From Anthopleura xanthogrammica (lineage: Eukaryota > Cnidaria > Anthozoa > Actiniaria > Actiniidae), in assembly GCA_964019055.1 (NCBI GenBank), contig OZ025209.1, positions 16,033,351 through 16,097,350 on the forward strand: a stretch of DNA of 64,000 bases, in the 5' to 3' direction. Under the pieces are notes generated by a model. The model was not told the DNA's origin, searched no databases, and was given only the letters and a program-made list of their open reading frames with translations. This document shows positions 23,101 to 32,789 of this stretch, in pieces (positions within the stretch are counted from its first letter, which is position 1; each line of letters opens with the position of its first letter). The position numbers and the translations under genes were made by a program.

Positions 23101-26100
23101 CACCACCACCATCAGCAGCACCACTACCGACAGCCCAAGGTTTGAACAATGAAATTGCCTCTATGCTAGAATTTGGGATGACTGAAAATTATTTTTGTTC
23201 GAAATTTGCTGGGGATAGGCCGAGAGTTGTTAAACTTTTCAAATTCTATTTCAGTTAAGTTCTACGGAATAGATAAATCACAAATGAAATATCACTCTGA
23301 ATAAAGAATTTTGGACTTTTCTGAGACTTATATTTGATTCAATATGTCAATAGAAAAAAGAAAAAAGTAGAAAAAAGTTCTTGAACACAGGGTCGGCCAT
23401 AAAAAATCAGAACGGACTGTGATTGGTTAGGAAATCTAATGCCGCATAGCTGGTAAGGGACCGTTCGTTATTAACATTAGAGAGGGGCTGGTACGAAACG
23501 GGAAAGGGCAAGTAAAATTTGTACAACCCCTCCCCCCCCCAAAAAAAAAACAAGGAGGAAAGCGCACACTCCCCCTTTGGTTTTCCCCACCAAAACATCG
23601 AACCTCCTCCCCCCAATGAAATTTGTACATATTATATATATTATTAAGGTAGACTGTGTTTGGAAAAAATCTGCAAATATCTAGGCATTTTTTTATAATA
23701 ACAGTAAAGTTCATTGTCCTACTCTGAGATATATATACAACTAACGAAATCCTCAACAGCTACATCACTTTTCATGTCTTCATACTCCTTTTCGTCTTCC
23801 TCATCTTTATCATCAGTGAAAAATGCCGTATCCATACAGCGGCGACGGCGGAAGCTGAAAATCATTGGGGGCACTACAATTATTTTATTTTTACAAAATA
23901 CAAAATACAAATGCCTTTAAAAATATTTATGATTTATAGTTTATGATTTATCCGAACCACAATTTGGGGGGCCTGGCGCCCCCCAAAAAATAAGTGGGGG
24001 GCCAGTGCCCCCCCCCGCTTCCGCCACCCCTGACATATGCTATTTCATAATTACTCTCCCCATCATGATCACTGTCTTGTGTACATTCGACTTCTTGTTC
24101 TTGGTGCCTTTCATATATGTGGGCTATTATATTACCTTCTAATTATATATGGCTTCAGTTCCCTTTCTTATAAGAAAAGAAGGAAGCCCTAGAAAAAATT
24201 AAAAGAATCTGCAAGCTCACAAAAACCTCTGGATAACTGTGTATTGAGAACTCTGGACCATCTTTATTTTCAAGAACTCCCGTTTTGTACCAGCCCCCCT
24301 CTAATGTTAATAATGAAGGGTCCCTAAGCAGTAATATCAAAAACTCGCGACGGGTATCTACAACGAGTGCAGATAAAAAATGCAGATAAAAGATCCTTTT
24401 TGAATTATTCTCCTTCTTCGGTTTCAGCTCCATGTAAAGCCAAAGTTGACCTCGGGTTTCTATTGGATTCCTCGGGCAGCATCGAAAATCCTCCAAATGG
24501 AGCACCGGGCAACTTCAAAAAGTGTTTGGACTTTATCGTTAAAATGGTTAAGGAATTCGAGATTTCTGCTGATGGCACGCACATTGGTCTTATACGTTAT
24601 GAATCTACAGCCCAACTTATTTTCGACTTCAAGAAATATACGGACCAATCAAGTGTGACGACAGCTATACAGGGTGTGCCCTACACAAAAGGTGGTACCA
24701 AAACTGGACAGGGAATAACAAAGGCTAAAACTGATCTGTTTGATGCCAGTGCTCGCAGCGGAGTGAAGCATATCTTGATTATCATGACCGATGGGACTTC
24801 GACGGATGAGGTCGATGCCCCTTCAAAAGCCTTACGAGATTCTGGTGTTGATATATATGGTGTTGGCATAGGCTCAAATACTAATATGATGCAACTGAAA
24901 GCCATTGCAACGGATCCTGATGACAAGCACGTGTTTCAAGCCAATTTCGATGATTTGAATAATGTGGTGAAACTTATTAAGGACCAAGCTTGCAAAGGTT
25001 TGTTCATTGATGCAAAAATGGTCTTTTAATTTCCACTAGCCACGACCTTATTCGGGGGGTCCAAATAAGGGTAAAACGAGAAACGAAATTAGGATATTTT
25101 CCAATTGAAATAATGATTTTAGACACTCTCTGGGACTGGTATTCGGCCAAACGTTATTTGGACAGGGAAGCCGTATTGAGTCCCTAGGACTTAGTAATAT
25201 AGCATAAAGCTATATGTGCATTTAAAATTACCCGACCCACCTTCCATTACCGATTTGTTTTGTTTCTTCTGTTTTTCTTTGATTTTCTTTATGTTCGAAC
25301 TCGGGAGGCACAGGTACAGGTGAGTGACAACTGAACTGTTTACTTGAACAAACAGTTTTTCGAAATTTGCTGGGGAAAGGCCGAGAGTTTTTAAACTTTT
25401 TAAATTCTATTTCGGTTAATTTAAACCCATCTATTAACTTATACCTATGCTTTCTTCCCTAAGGTTCAACTACAACAAGCGGCTCACAAACAGGTAACTA
25501 ATTCAAATTCTATTTCGGTTAATTTGAGCACATCTATTAACTTATACCTATATATGCTTTCTTCCCTAAGGTTCAACTACAACAAGCGGCTCACAAACAG
25601 GTAACTAATTCAAATTCTATTTCGGTTAATTTGAACACATCTATTAACTTATACCTATATATGCTTTCTTCCCTAAGGTTCAACTACAACAAGCGGCTCA
25701 CAAACAGGTAACTAATTCAAATTCTATTTCGGTTAATTTGAGCACATCTATTAACTTATACCTATATATGCTTTCTTCCCTAAGGTTCAACTACAACAAG
25801 CGGCTCACAAACAGGTAACTAATTCAAATTCTATTTCGGTTAATTTGAACACATCTATTAACTTATACCTATGCTTTCTTCCCTAAGGTTCAACTACAAC
25901 AAGCGGCTCACAAACAGGTAACTAATTCAAATTCTATTTCGGTTAATTTGAACACATCTATTAACTTATACCTATGCTTTCTTCCCTAAGGTTCAACTAC
26001 AACAAGCGGCTCACAAACAGGTAACTAATTCAAATTCTATTTCGGTTAATTTGAACACATCTATTAACTTATACCTATGCTTTCTTCCCTAAGGTTCAAC

Positions 26101-29100
26101 TACAACAAGCGGCTCACAAACAGGTAATTAATTCAAATTCATGGTAGAATTGGTGGTATGTTTTGCCATGTCATCCAACATGGTGGCCATTTTGGTTCTT
26201 TGACTCTGCATGTCCCAATAACGTTCATTTGTCTCCCTCATGTTCAAATCCATTAATATTGGTTATCACTTTCTCCCTATCTCTCTTTTTAGGTTCAGTA
26301 ACAACTGGCTCATCAGGTTTGACTTTTAACATTGTTATTATTATTATTGCTATATTGTTTCGAATTGTTGACGCCCATCGGCTGGAATAGACCCCTTGCA
26401 GCACGTCAGTTTGGAGGACAAAACAATAGGTTTCCAATTCTCAGGAGATTAAAATTCTTTTGTTTTGCCCTCCAAATTGAGCTGCTCTGGCGTCACGTGC
26501 AAGGGGTCTATACTGCCTGGCTTAGCAGTAAGAACTTTGCGATCGAAGGTGAATGCTATTGAGAATTAAAAGTCCTGTGGTTCTCGCTCAAACTGGAATG
26601 GGCTAAACACCATTGACCCAACAAATCTAGAACATTGCTATGCATGTGGTTGTATTACTAATATCTTTATTTTTCTTCTTTCCTTTTTATCTTCCATGTT
26701 TTGTCACTGGTTCATCACAAGGAGCCGGTAAGTTGATTAGTAGCTAGTACTAGATAAATGAGCAATTATAGGGCCTTTTGCAACAACAGGTCACGTGACC
26801 TTACCCCTTAAATGGAACAGCTGTGTCAAAAATGAACATCAGAAATGAAAAGAGCACCTTAATATATATGTACTATATGTAACAATTAACTAACTCACTT
26901 TTGACCAATCAGAAACTGACTTACAGAATCTTACGGACTATATGTAACAATTAACTAACTCACTTTTGACCAATCAGAAACTGACTTACAGAATCTTACG
27001 GACTATATGTAACAATTAACTAACTCACTTTTGACCAATAAGAAACTGCCTTACAGAATCTTACGGACTATATGTAACAATTAACTAACTCACTTTTGAC
27101 CAATCAGAAACTGACTTACAGAATCTTACGGACTATATGTAACAATTAACTAACTCACTTTTGACCAATAAGAAACTGACTTACAGAATCTTACGGACTA
27201 TATGTAACAATTAACTAACTCACTTTTGACCAATAAGAAACTGACTTACAGAATCTTACGGACTATATGTAACAATTAACTAACTCACTTTTGACCAATA
27301 AGAAACTGCCTTACAGAATCTTACGGACTATATGTAACAACTAACTAACTCCCTTTTGACCAATCAGAAACTGACTTACAGAATCTTACGGACTATATGT
27401 AACAATTAACTAACTCACTTTTGACCAATAAGAAACTGACTTACAGAATCTTACGGACTATATGTAACAATTAACTAACTCACTTTTGACCAATAAGAAA
27501 CTGACTTACAGAATCTTACGGACTATATGTAACAATTAACTAACTCACTTTTGATCAATCAGAAACTGACTTACATATATTTAGCAACTGTCAGCTCTGT
27601 AACATCTCGATTCTTCGAACGGTTAATAATTAACAAAATACTCAAACTCAACTCAGTCAGCCACGTAATTAAGGGACTAAAGGACAGCGTGGTGGTGGCC
27701 GAAAGTCTTCAAGGCTGTCACTGATCAAGTTATATAACCCTATACCTATAAGAATGCTAGACAAGACATGGTAACTGAGCTAATAACATTGCTCGTCTTC
27801 TCAACTTAACCACTGATGCAACTAACAACAATAATAGTACAAGGTTTTGACGATACAACCGGTCGACACACCATGACATCTTGCTTATGCTATCGACGCC
27901 CTGGTGTCAATAACCTAACGAAACGACTGACCATGCGACCTTCTGTGCGCACAAAGACACGTGACACGTCATTTTAAGCACTTGATGGCAACCGTTGCCG
28001 TGACTTTTTTTTAATTATTATTATATTTAACGAGGAAGCCATACTCATCGGTGATGATTTTCAGGAGGGTCCTCACAGGGTTCGTGCTGCACAACAGGAC
28101 TTGAAAATTTGAAAATCTCTTAAAAAGGATACTTGAGAAACCCTTTTAAGCCCTTAAAAAACTAATAGCCTAAGAAACGTTCTTAGCAACATAAGTGACA
28201 ATTATAACTTGTTGGATTATATGGATTGTATCAGTTTACTGATTCAAATGCTTGTCAAATGGATTTGTCCATTTTATATAATCCCAAGAAACCCCTGGAA
28301 TCATTCTGAGGAATCGTGCACGAACCCTGATACTATTATTAATTTTAATGGCTTTTTAGGAGTCCAGCCGTTAGCCGTCTATCCCTTCAATAACCAGTTC
28401 AAGACAAGAGATGCCATTGGCAAAGCACCCGAAGGCGTTGCTAGCAATGTTGTTCTTGCTCAAGGATACAAGGGCCAAGCTAGTGGAAGCTACCAGTTCC
28501 AAGGCAATGCAAACAGCTACATTGAGATACCTAACAATGAAAATGGCGTATTGGATATCAAAGGATCTATAACTATCCTGGCCAAAGTGTTTATTCAGCA
28601 GAAAGGTCCGCTATTCAATTACAAAATTGACGGCTGGGGGGTACATTTCTGGATTGTAAACGGTCCAAAGCTCTTCGTTCGTGTTACTAAAAGAGAAAAT
28701 CTGGGTTTTACAACCCATTTGGAAACTAATCTTCAAAAAAATCAATGGAAATCTTTGGGATTCTCATATGATTCATCAAGTGGAGTGGTTTCATTGTGGG
28801 TCGATGGGAACCAGGCAGCATCGAATAACATCGGCAAGTTTGATATCGCTACTAACTACGCTATCCGTATTGGGGCAAAGAAAGGAGATACCAGATACTT
28901 CAAAGGAAGAATCGCTTGCATACAGATCTACAATATGGCTCTGAATAAAGATCAAGTATCCGCTGCCATGAACTATTGTGACAGATATAACACCAATGTC
29001 GAGCCAGCTGGTGAATCCAACGAATCGAAACCAAACCCCGAGGGAGAGTCCTACTGCAAACAACCAGATTGCGCCCATGTAGAGCCTACAGAGGAAGTAG

Positions 29101-30024
29101 TCCAAGGTAAAAATGGAAATGTTCCAGCAGAATTCGTTGAAAAGTACTAAAACAAGTCCGTAAGGAAGACTCTGATAACCAATTACCATTCACATTTAAA
29201 GACATTTTGCTAGGGAAACCGAATTAGTGCCATACGCTTTCGAGCAAGAAAATGGATCAAACTTCGTTTATTGAAATGTAAAAGATTACCTAATGATAAC
29301 AAATAAATACTATCAAAAAGTCAAAGACAGAGTTGTCAGTAAATTGGATTAAAAAGCACTCCAGTTTTGACTTCTTTCTACCTATTTATTTTAAAAAACT
29401 GCCATGTTGGATTACAAAACATACACTTAACTGGCAAAAAGATGTGGTTGGATATTCGTGGGCTGCGCGGGCACTGGACAAAACGTTTGTGTAGACAGTA
29501 ACCATAGTAACACATACAACAACAAAATGTCGAGAAAATTGGAAGTAACAACTTTTAGATGCATTCTGGTCTAGTTTGGGTTCCATCAAATTTTCATCAT
29601 ATGTCTTATATGGCGTTTTCGTATCCGAGGTATACCAGAACGCATGCACCAAAATGATTGCACATCATCTCATTACTTTCTTTAGGTACTGAATTCAACA
29701 CAAATAGCCGGTAAATTACAAGTCTTACGAATCTTTTATACCAATAACATTCCATATAATTTTCGCAAGGAAAAAAAAAGTTTTACTAATGGGGAAGGGG
29801 GGAAATGCGAATTGTCACCAACTTTATTACATTTTTCTAAATACGCCACTTCTTAAAACACATGGAGTATAGCAAAATAAAAAAATCACACATTTGTTGC
29901 AAAAACATAGGAAGATAGAAACTGATATTTATCTATTAATCTAAAATATTTTGCCAAAGCATCTCTATTTTCATAAAAATTGAATAGTGATCCCGAATCG
30001 ATGCTACAGTGGAGATCTAGACTC

Positions 30025-30092
<68 letters not shown>

Positions 30093-31985
30093 TAATAATA
30101 TCAGGTTTAATCGAGCCTTTTGGAGAAAAATCTGGATTACAGGCTGATGCGCCACACCAATAAACACATTGAATAACATGAGAACTCGAACCAATATCAG
30201 TGATTCAAAAAATGAAAATTGTGTTGAAATTAAGAACTGTGTCGTACGCTGATTGGTCAAAAGTGAACTGAACACCAGACATTTGGAGGAAAACACGGTA
30301 TTGTTTAGTTTTTAAGAGTTATCTACTGAATGCCTTCATTTGATAACGAACAGCGGGCTCGTAGTTCCTAGCTAAGATTTGTTTATATTGATAGACGCAC
30401 CACAGGAATCCCATTCGGATAAACGTGTAGCAGGTCAGCTAAAATCCAAACAAGAAGTAATTGAAGGTAAGCGTCTTGATAGAGCAAGTTTCATCTTTTC
30501 AACCTTAAACAAATATATGTCCGACCAGCTAATCATGTAACGCAAGATCCTTCATCAACGGAACCAATCAGTATCCTGAAACGGATATACTTGGCCGTGC
30601 TGTAACGTCAGTGTAGAGAGGCCAAGTGCTCTTTTAAAATAGATTTATGGTGTACAAATATTGATATACCGTCATCACATATATTTTATAGAGAGTAGGC
30701 ATAGAGTCTTAAGAAAGACAAAAATAATATGATCCTGTCCGTTTTGCTGTTATAGTGAGCGATGAAAACGATGGAAATTCCAACAATGGGGGACCTTTGG
30801 AACCAGGTAAATGAACTTTGAGCAATTTTCAATGGGGGAGGGGAGGGTTTGGCATAAACTTGGTGACTGGAGACCAAAGCACTTTCGTGACATTTATAAC
30901 ATGTCTTGTTAAAATCTCGGGGGTATTGGTGAGGTGTTAAAGGGAAACAAAATCAACGTAGCCTACCCCTTTCGTGTCTTTAGTTGTTCCTGGGTTATCT
31001 GTGTTGTTGACCATTTTCTCATCCTCATTGTTTTTATTAGCAATGTTATATAATACACGATAATTATTATTCCCATCCTGTTCAACATCATCATCTGCAG
31101 CAGCAGCAGCAGCAGCAACATTATTACCTCATACGAATGTCTTTGCAACTTTCAGCTACCGAAAACGCCATAAGCAATGACACTGATAACAATAAGAGAG
31201 TCGCAGAACATCTTGAACAGTATCCCAATAACAGAATCAATCACAAGATAGCTATCACAGATACAGAAAATGAACCGCAAACGGAAAAAGATACCAAGGA
31301 AAACCCCGAAATGTCGCTGTCCAAAACAGCCACAGAGGACGCCACTGATCAACAAATAACCGTTGATGTGCCAGAATCACCGACTGAAAGCAGTTACGTA
31401 AACATAGGCGAAACACCCAACCTAGATTTGGATACCGAGGGTAAAACCCTAAGTCGTTCTAGTTTTCAAGATGATGACAAAGATGTGCAGTTAACAACAA
31501 TCGATGAACCAAAATCTGAAAAGCAGTATTTTGGACTTTCTGACAAAAGTCTTGATGAGTCGTCGAGAGATGATACCGACTCGACCCAGGGTACCCAGGT
31601 TAAAGAAAAAGAGTTAGCTGGGATCGAGTTCTTTCACAGTCCTCCCAGTAATGGTAATAAAGACGAATACGTCTTTACAGGTAAGAATAAAAACCATGAA
31701 ACGATAGCAATGCATGTTAATAATTGGTACAAGGGACCGCGGAAAACAGACCTTCACGATTTTCTCCTTGATCGACATTTTAACTTGGGGGGGGGGCATT
31801 ATCTGTCTTTAGTTATTTTTTATCCCTCCCCCTTTCAATTCATCCAAAGTGTATTCTTAAATTGTTGTTCCTTTTGCTTTAAAGATGATTATTTTGATAA
31901 GCGAAGATCCCATGTGCAACACCGAAAAGCACATAAGCTATCAAAGATGCTAAACAAGCATCGAAGAGCAAGAAGGACAAGATAA
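17109..31985 (+). CDS. Large mosaic matrix/adhesion protein: WSC-like, TSP1, two vWA, exon-repeat linker, LamG
   Basis: Exons by eye: 17109-17226, 17638-18015, 18662-18904, 19271-19310, 19627-19835, 20311-20325, 20602-20925, 21187-21744, 22154-22186, 22999-23139, 24428-24997, seven 30-bp exons within 25464-26123, 26293-26316, 28360-29106, 30395-30466, 30756-30806, 31156-31680 and 31885-31985. Nearly every junction is phase 1, and the sum is 1453 codons ending in TAA. Domain order: signal peptide (1-23), Tyr/Pro-rich region, WSC-like domain (166-246), TSP1 (about 270-329), Thr/Pro linker, vWA1 (443-628), Pro linker, vWA2 (687-876), repeated [10 protein letters not shown], LamG (955-1190), acidic region, basic C-terminus. 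vWA plus TSP1 resembles the coral coadhesin type, but this combination is not one I recognise. Two extra 6-bp exons (25317-25322, 26722-26727) are possible. Joining the vWA and LamG parts into one gene rests on phase continuity across a 2-kb repeat-rich intron. Confidence 0.78.
17638..18015 (+). CDS. Exon: Tyr/Pro/Ser/Ala-rich secreted segment
   Basis: This second exon of the mosaic gene begins after a dibasic-rich stretch (NEKLNKR, a possible furin-type site) and encodes [23 protein letters not shown] repeats followed by Ala/Pro runs. Tyr/Pro-rich stretches occur in cross-linked or adhesive matrix proteins; here that is only a compositional hint. A similar YPAPYPAPYPAPY stretch occurs in the unrelated gene at 54324-60304. 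Confidence 0.85.
18187..18612. repeat. GTT/GCT trinucleotide tract with an embedded 48-bp unit
   Basis: An imperfect (GTT)n/(GCT)n tract fills the intron before the WSC-like exon. Between about 18400 and 18560 a 48-bp unit containing GTGGTGGTCATTGCTGCTG is repeated three times exactly. Gln-, Leu- and Val-rich open frames here are artefacts. Confidence 0.92.
18662..18904 (+). CDS. Exon: WSC-like cysteine domain
   Basis: 81 codons, phase 1 on both sides. The motif order is IGCWNDD, then KKNL-type text (LLKNLNYKA), [25 protein letters not shown] and [10 protein letters not shown]. It matches the WSC-like (carbohydrate-binding) pattern seen in cnidarian secreted proteins. The exon at 19271-19310 supplies the closing GDGEGGP segment. 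Confidence 0.75.
19627..19835 (+). CDS. Exon: thrombospondin type-1 domain
   Basis: It contains the WSxWSxC core ([13 protein letters not shown]), SRYRPCV and [11 protein letters not shown], giving the six-cysteine TSP1 pattern. It enters in phase 2 and leaves in phase 1 at a GTGAGT donor. Confidence 0.92.
19926..20240. repeat. (GTAG)n tetranucleotide microsatellite
   Basis: About 300 bp of GTAG/GTTG tetramers lie in the intron after the TSP1 exon. The Tyr-Leu-Pro-Thr repeat frames on the minus strand are an artefact. Confidence 0.95.
20602..20925 (+). CDS. Exon: Thr/Pro/Ala mucin-like linker
   Basis: 108 codons, symmetrical phase 1. Two MPATGSTT units are followed by [12 protein letters not shown] and a PxPxP stretch. 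It would be a long, O-glycosylatable spacer between TSP1 and the first vWA domain. A second, shorter Pro/Thr linker exon lies at 22999-23139 before the second vWA. Confidence 0.88.
21187..21744 (+). CDS. Exon: von Willebrand factor A domain 1
   Basis: A 558-bp, phase 1-1 exon encodes a complete vWA domain. The MIDAS residues are intact: DGSGS in [14 protein letters not shown], the threonine in GRTNTGAAL, and the aspartate in IVMTDGQ. It ends with KACQG just before the donor, the same place as in the second vWA. Confidence 0.95.
21775..22017. mobile_element. SINE-like element with pol III B-box motif
   Basis: It contains GGGTTCGATTCC, which fits a tRNA-type B box. It is followed by CAAAACCTAGCAC and GAGTTAGCCATACCCTGACT, the same order of words found at 4280-4340 where the 57-bp unit is amplified. 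It lies in the intron after the first vWA exon. Confidence 0.5.
22018..22098. mobile_element. Palindromic MITE family A, half copy
   Basis: Only the right half is present: CCTGAGAATTGAAACC, TTTTGTCCTCCAAATTGAGC and a GACGTGCTGCAAGGG end. It abuts the SINE-like element, suggesting one inserted into the other. Confidence 0.75.
22311..22446. mobile_element. MITE-like element with GCTTTTATCACACGG inverted ends
   Basis: GCTTTTATCACACGG near the left is matched by CCGCGTGATAAAAGC at the right with one mismatch, about 130 bp apart. No coding content. It lies in the intron before the second Pro-rich linker exon. Confidence 0.6.
23950..24033. mobile_element. G/C-rich hAT-type terminal remnant
   Basis: GGGGGGCC and CCCCCC stretches form an internal inverted repeat, and the segment ends CCGCTTCCGCCACCCCTG, similar to hAT-type ends. 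No transposase frame was found. It lies in the intron before vWA2. Confidence 0.4.
24428..24997 (+). CDS. Exon: von Willebrand factor A domain 2
   Basis: A 570-bp, phase 1-1 exon with an intact MIDAS (DSSGS in [27 protein letters not shown]). Its boundaries equal those of vWA1, which supports an in-gene duplication of a linker-plus-vWA module. Confidence 0.95.
25464..26123 (+). repeat. Tandem array of seven identical 30-bp exons with their introns
   Basis: Seven copies of a unit, each consisting of a TTCTTCCCTAAG acceptor, a 30-bp exon and a GTAACT or GTAATT donor, are spaced 107, 107, 107, 103, 103 and 103 bp apart. Exons: 25464-25493, 25571-25600, 25678-25707, 25785-25814, 25888-25917, 25991-26020 and 26094-26123. 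All seven exon sequences are the same and encode [10 protein letters not shown] in phase 1-1, so any number can be included or skipped without a frameshift. The intron parts differ only by a TATA insertion in the longer units, the donor's sixth region in the last copy and single substitutions. The next exon, 26293-26316 (GSVTTGSS), looks like a diverged member. Confidence 0.92.
26387..26512. mobile_element. Palindromic MITE family A, copy 3
   Basis: It is bounded by ATAGACCCCTTGCAGCACGT and its inverse ending GCAAGGGGTCTAT, with TTTGGAGGACAAAACAA and a mirrored copy inside. The best-preserved member in the window, about 126 bp. Confidence 0.9.
26877..27580. repeat. 65-bp satellite array, about eleven copies
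   Basis: A 65-bp unit containing GACTATATGTAACAATTAAC, TCACTTTTGACCAAT and CTGACTTACAGAATC is repeated head to tail. Variants ATCAG/ATAAG and GACTT/GCCTT alternate between copies. It occupies the large intron between the exon array and the LamG exon. Confidence 0.95.
28360..29106 (+). CDS. Exon: laminin-G/concanavalin-like domain
   Basis: A 249-codon, phase 1-1 exon. It encodes an LamG-type jellyroll, with motifs including [65 protein letters not shown] and [15 protein letters not shown] Glu/Asn-rich tail with CKQPDC follows. Binding to a matrix partner or glycan is inferred from the fold only. Confidence 0.9.
29565..29653. mobile_element. Palindromic family C, diverged copy
   Basis: GCATTCTGGTCTAGTTTGGG at the left and GTATACCAGAACGCATGC at the right are imperfect inverted ends. 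Better copies are at 41207 and 47697. Located in an intron of the mosaic gene. Confidence 0.5.
30027..30095. repeat. (AAT)n microsatellite
   Basis: About 22 uninterrupted AAT triplets in an intron of the mosaic gene; the Leu-rich minus-strand frame is an artefact. Confidence 0.95.
31156..31680 (+). CDS. Exon: acidic Ser/Thr/Asp/Glu-rich disordered region
   Basis: 175 codons, symmetrical phase 1, rich in Asp, Glu, Ser and Thr ([38 protein letters not shown]). It is followed by the final exon 31885-31985, whose product is strongly basic (HRRARRTR at the C-terminus). The acidic-then-basic end could allow self-association, but this is inference. Confidence 0.8.
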
Positions 31986-32167
31986 GACAGTGCATCAAAG
32001 CCATGGAGCAGCCGCGTGCACCATCAGTACGACTAGCTGGATATTCATGCTGAAACTTAGTATTAATACCCTTTTTTGATACTTTGTTCGTATATCACCT
32101 CCTTATTTGTGCAAAGACCGGTTCTGCACAGAAGAGTGGGTTCCTCTGTGAAATTTTCAAATGTAGA

Positions 32168-32173
32168 AATAAA
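32168..32173 (+). terminator. Polyadenylation signal of the mosaic gene
   Basis: AATAAA about 185 bp after the TAA at 31983-31985, followed by a T/G-rich stretch (GGTATTTCTGTGTC). Confidence 0.55.
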
Positions 32174-32436
32174 TGGTATTTCTGTGTCTCGTGCAGAATG
32201 TTATGAATTGCAAGTTTTCAATATAATACTTCTTTCTGGCTGACAAAACATGGTGGTCAGTGTTTGACGACCATTTGAAGAAGATAATGAGATTCAAAGA
32301 CTTATCAGCTGATTGAAACCCAGTAATTATGACTATTTATTATTAGTTTAGCAAGTTGATGTTTGCCGATTCTTACCATCGTAGGATGAACATAAATTAA
32401 ACTTGGGAGTGCTTGCATAGAATCTGTCCGAGAACA

Positions 32437-32637
32437 ATAGACCTTTTTAGCTTGGGCGGTTTGTTGTCCCATTTCAGCCCACGTGTCCGGCATTTCCAAA
32501 AGTATCAATTCTTTGTTAGGCGGTTGTGCATTAGAAGACACATGAATATGGATTCACCTCAAACAAAGAATCTTATTCTCAAGAGAATGAGACGTGGTCT
32601 GAAATGAGACAAGAAACCACCCAAGCTAAAAAGGTAT
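32437..32637. mobile_element. Palindromic MITE family B, full copy
   Basis: It begins ATAGACCTTTTTAGCTTGGG and ends CCAAGCTAAAAAGGTAT, with CATTTCAGCCCACGTGTC mirrored by GACGTGGTCTGAAATGAG. It lies about 150 bp upstream of the TRIM start at 32790, within likely promoter sequence. Confidence 0.88.
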
Positions 32638-32789
32638 ATTTCTGCCTTGTTCATCATTAGTTTAACCTTGTGTGACAATGTCTTTAAATTGTCACGCAAG
32701 AAATGATCTTACGTCACGTGGTCTAAATTCCGAGAAGCAGCGTGGCTTGGACAACTGATCAGTCACTGTCTAGGCTAATAATACTCGCC

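Noticed and set aside
24155..24505. 116-codon minus-strand open frame
   Set aside because: It overlaps the well-supported vWA2 exon on the other strand and has no domain.
25464..26123. Plain non-coding minisatellite
   Set aside because: Each unit carries conserved acceptor, donor and an invariant 30-bp segment in the correct phase between coding exons, which a neutral satellite would not be expected to keep.
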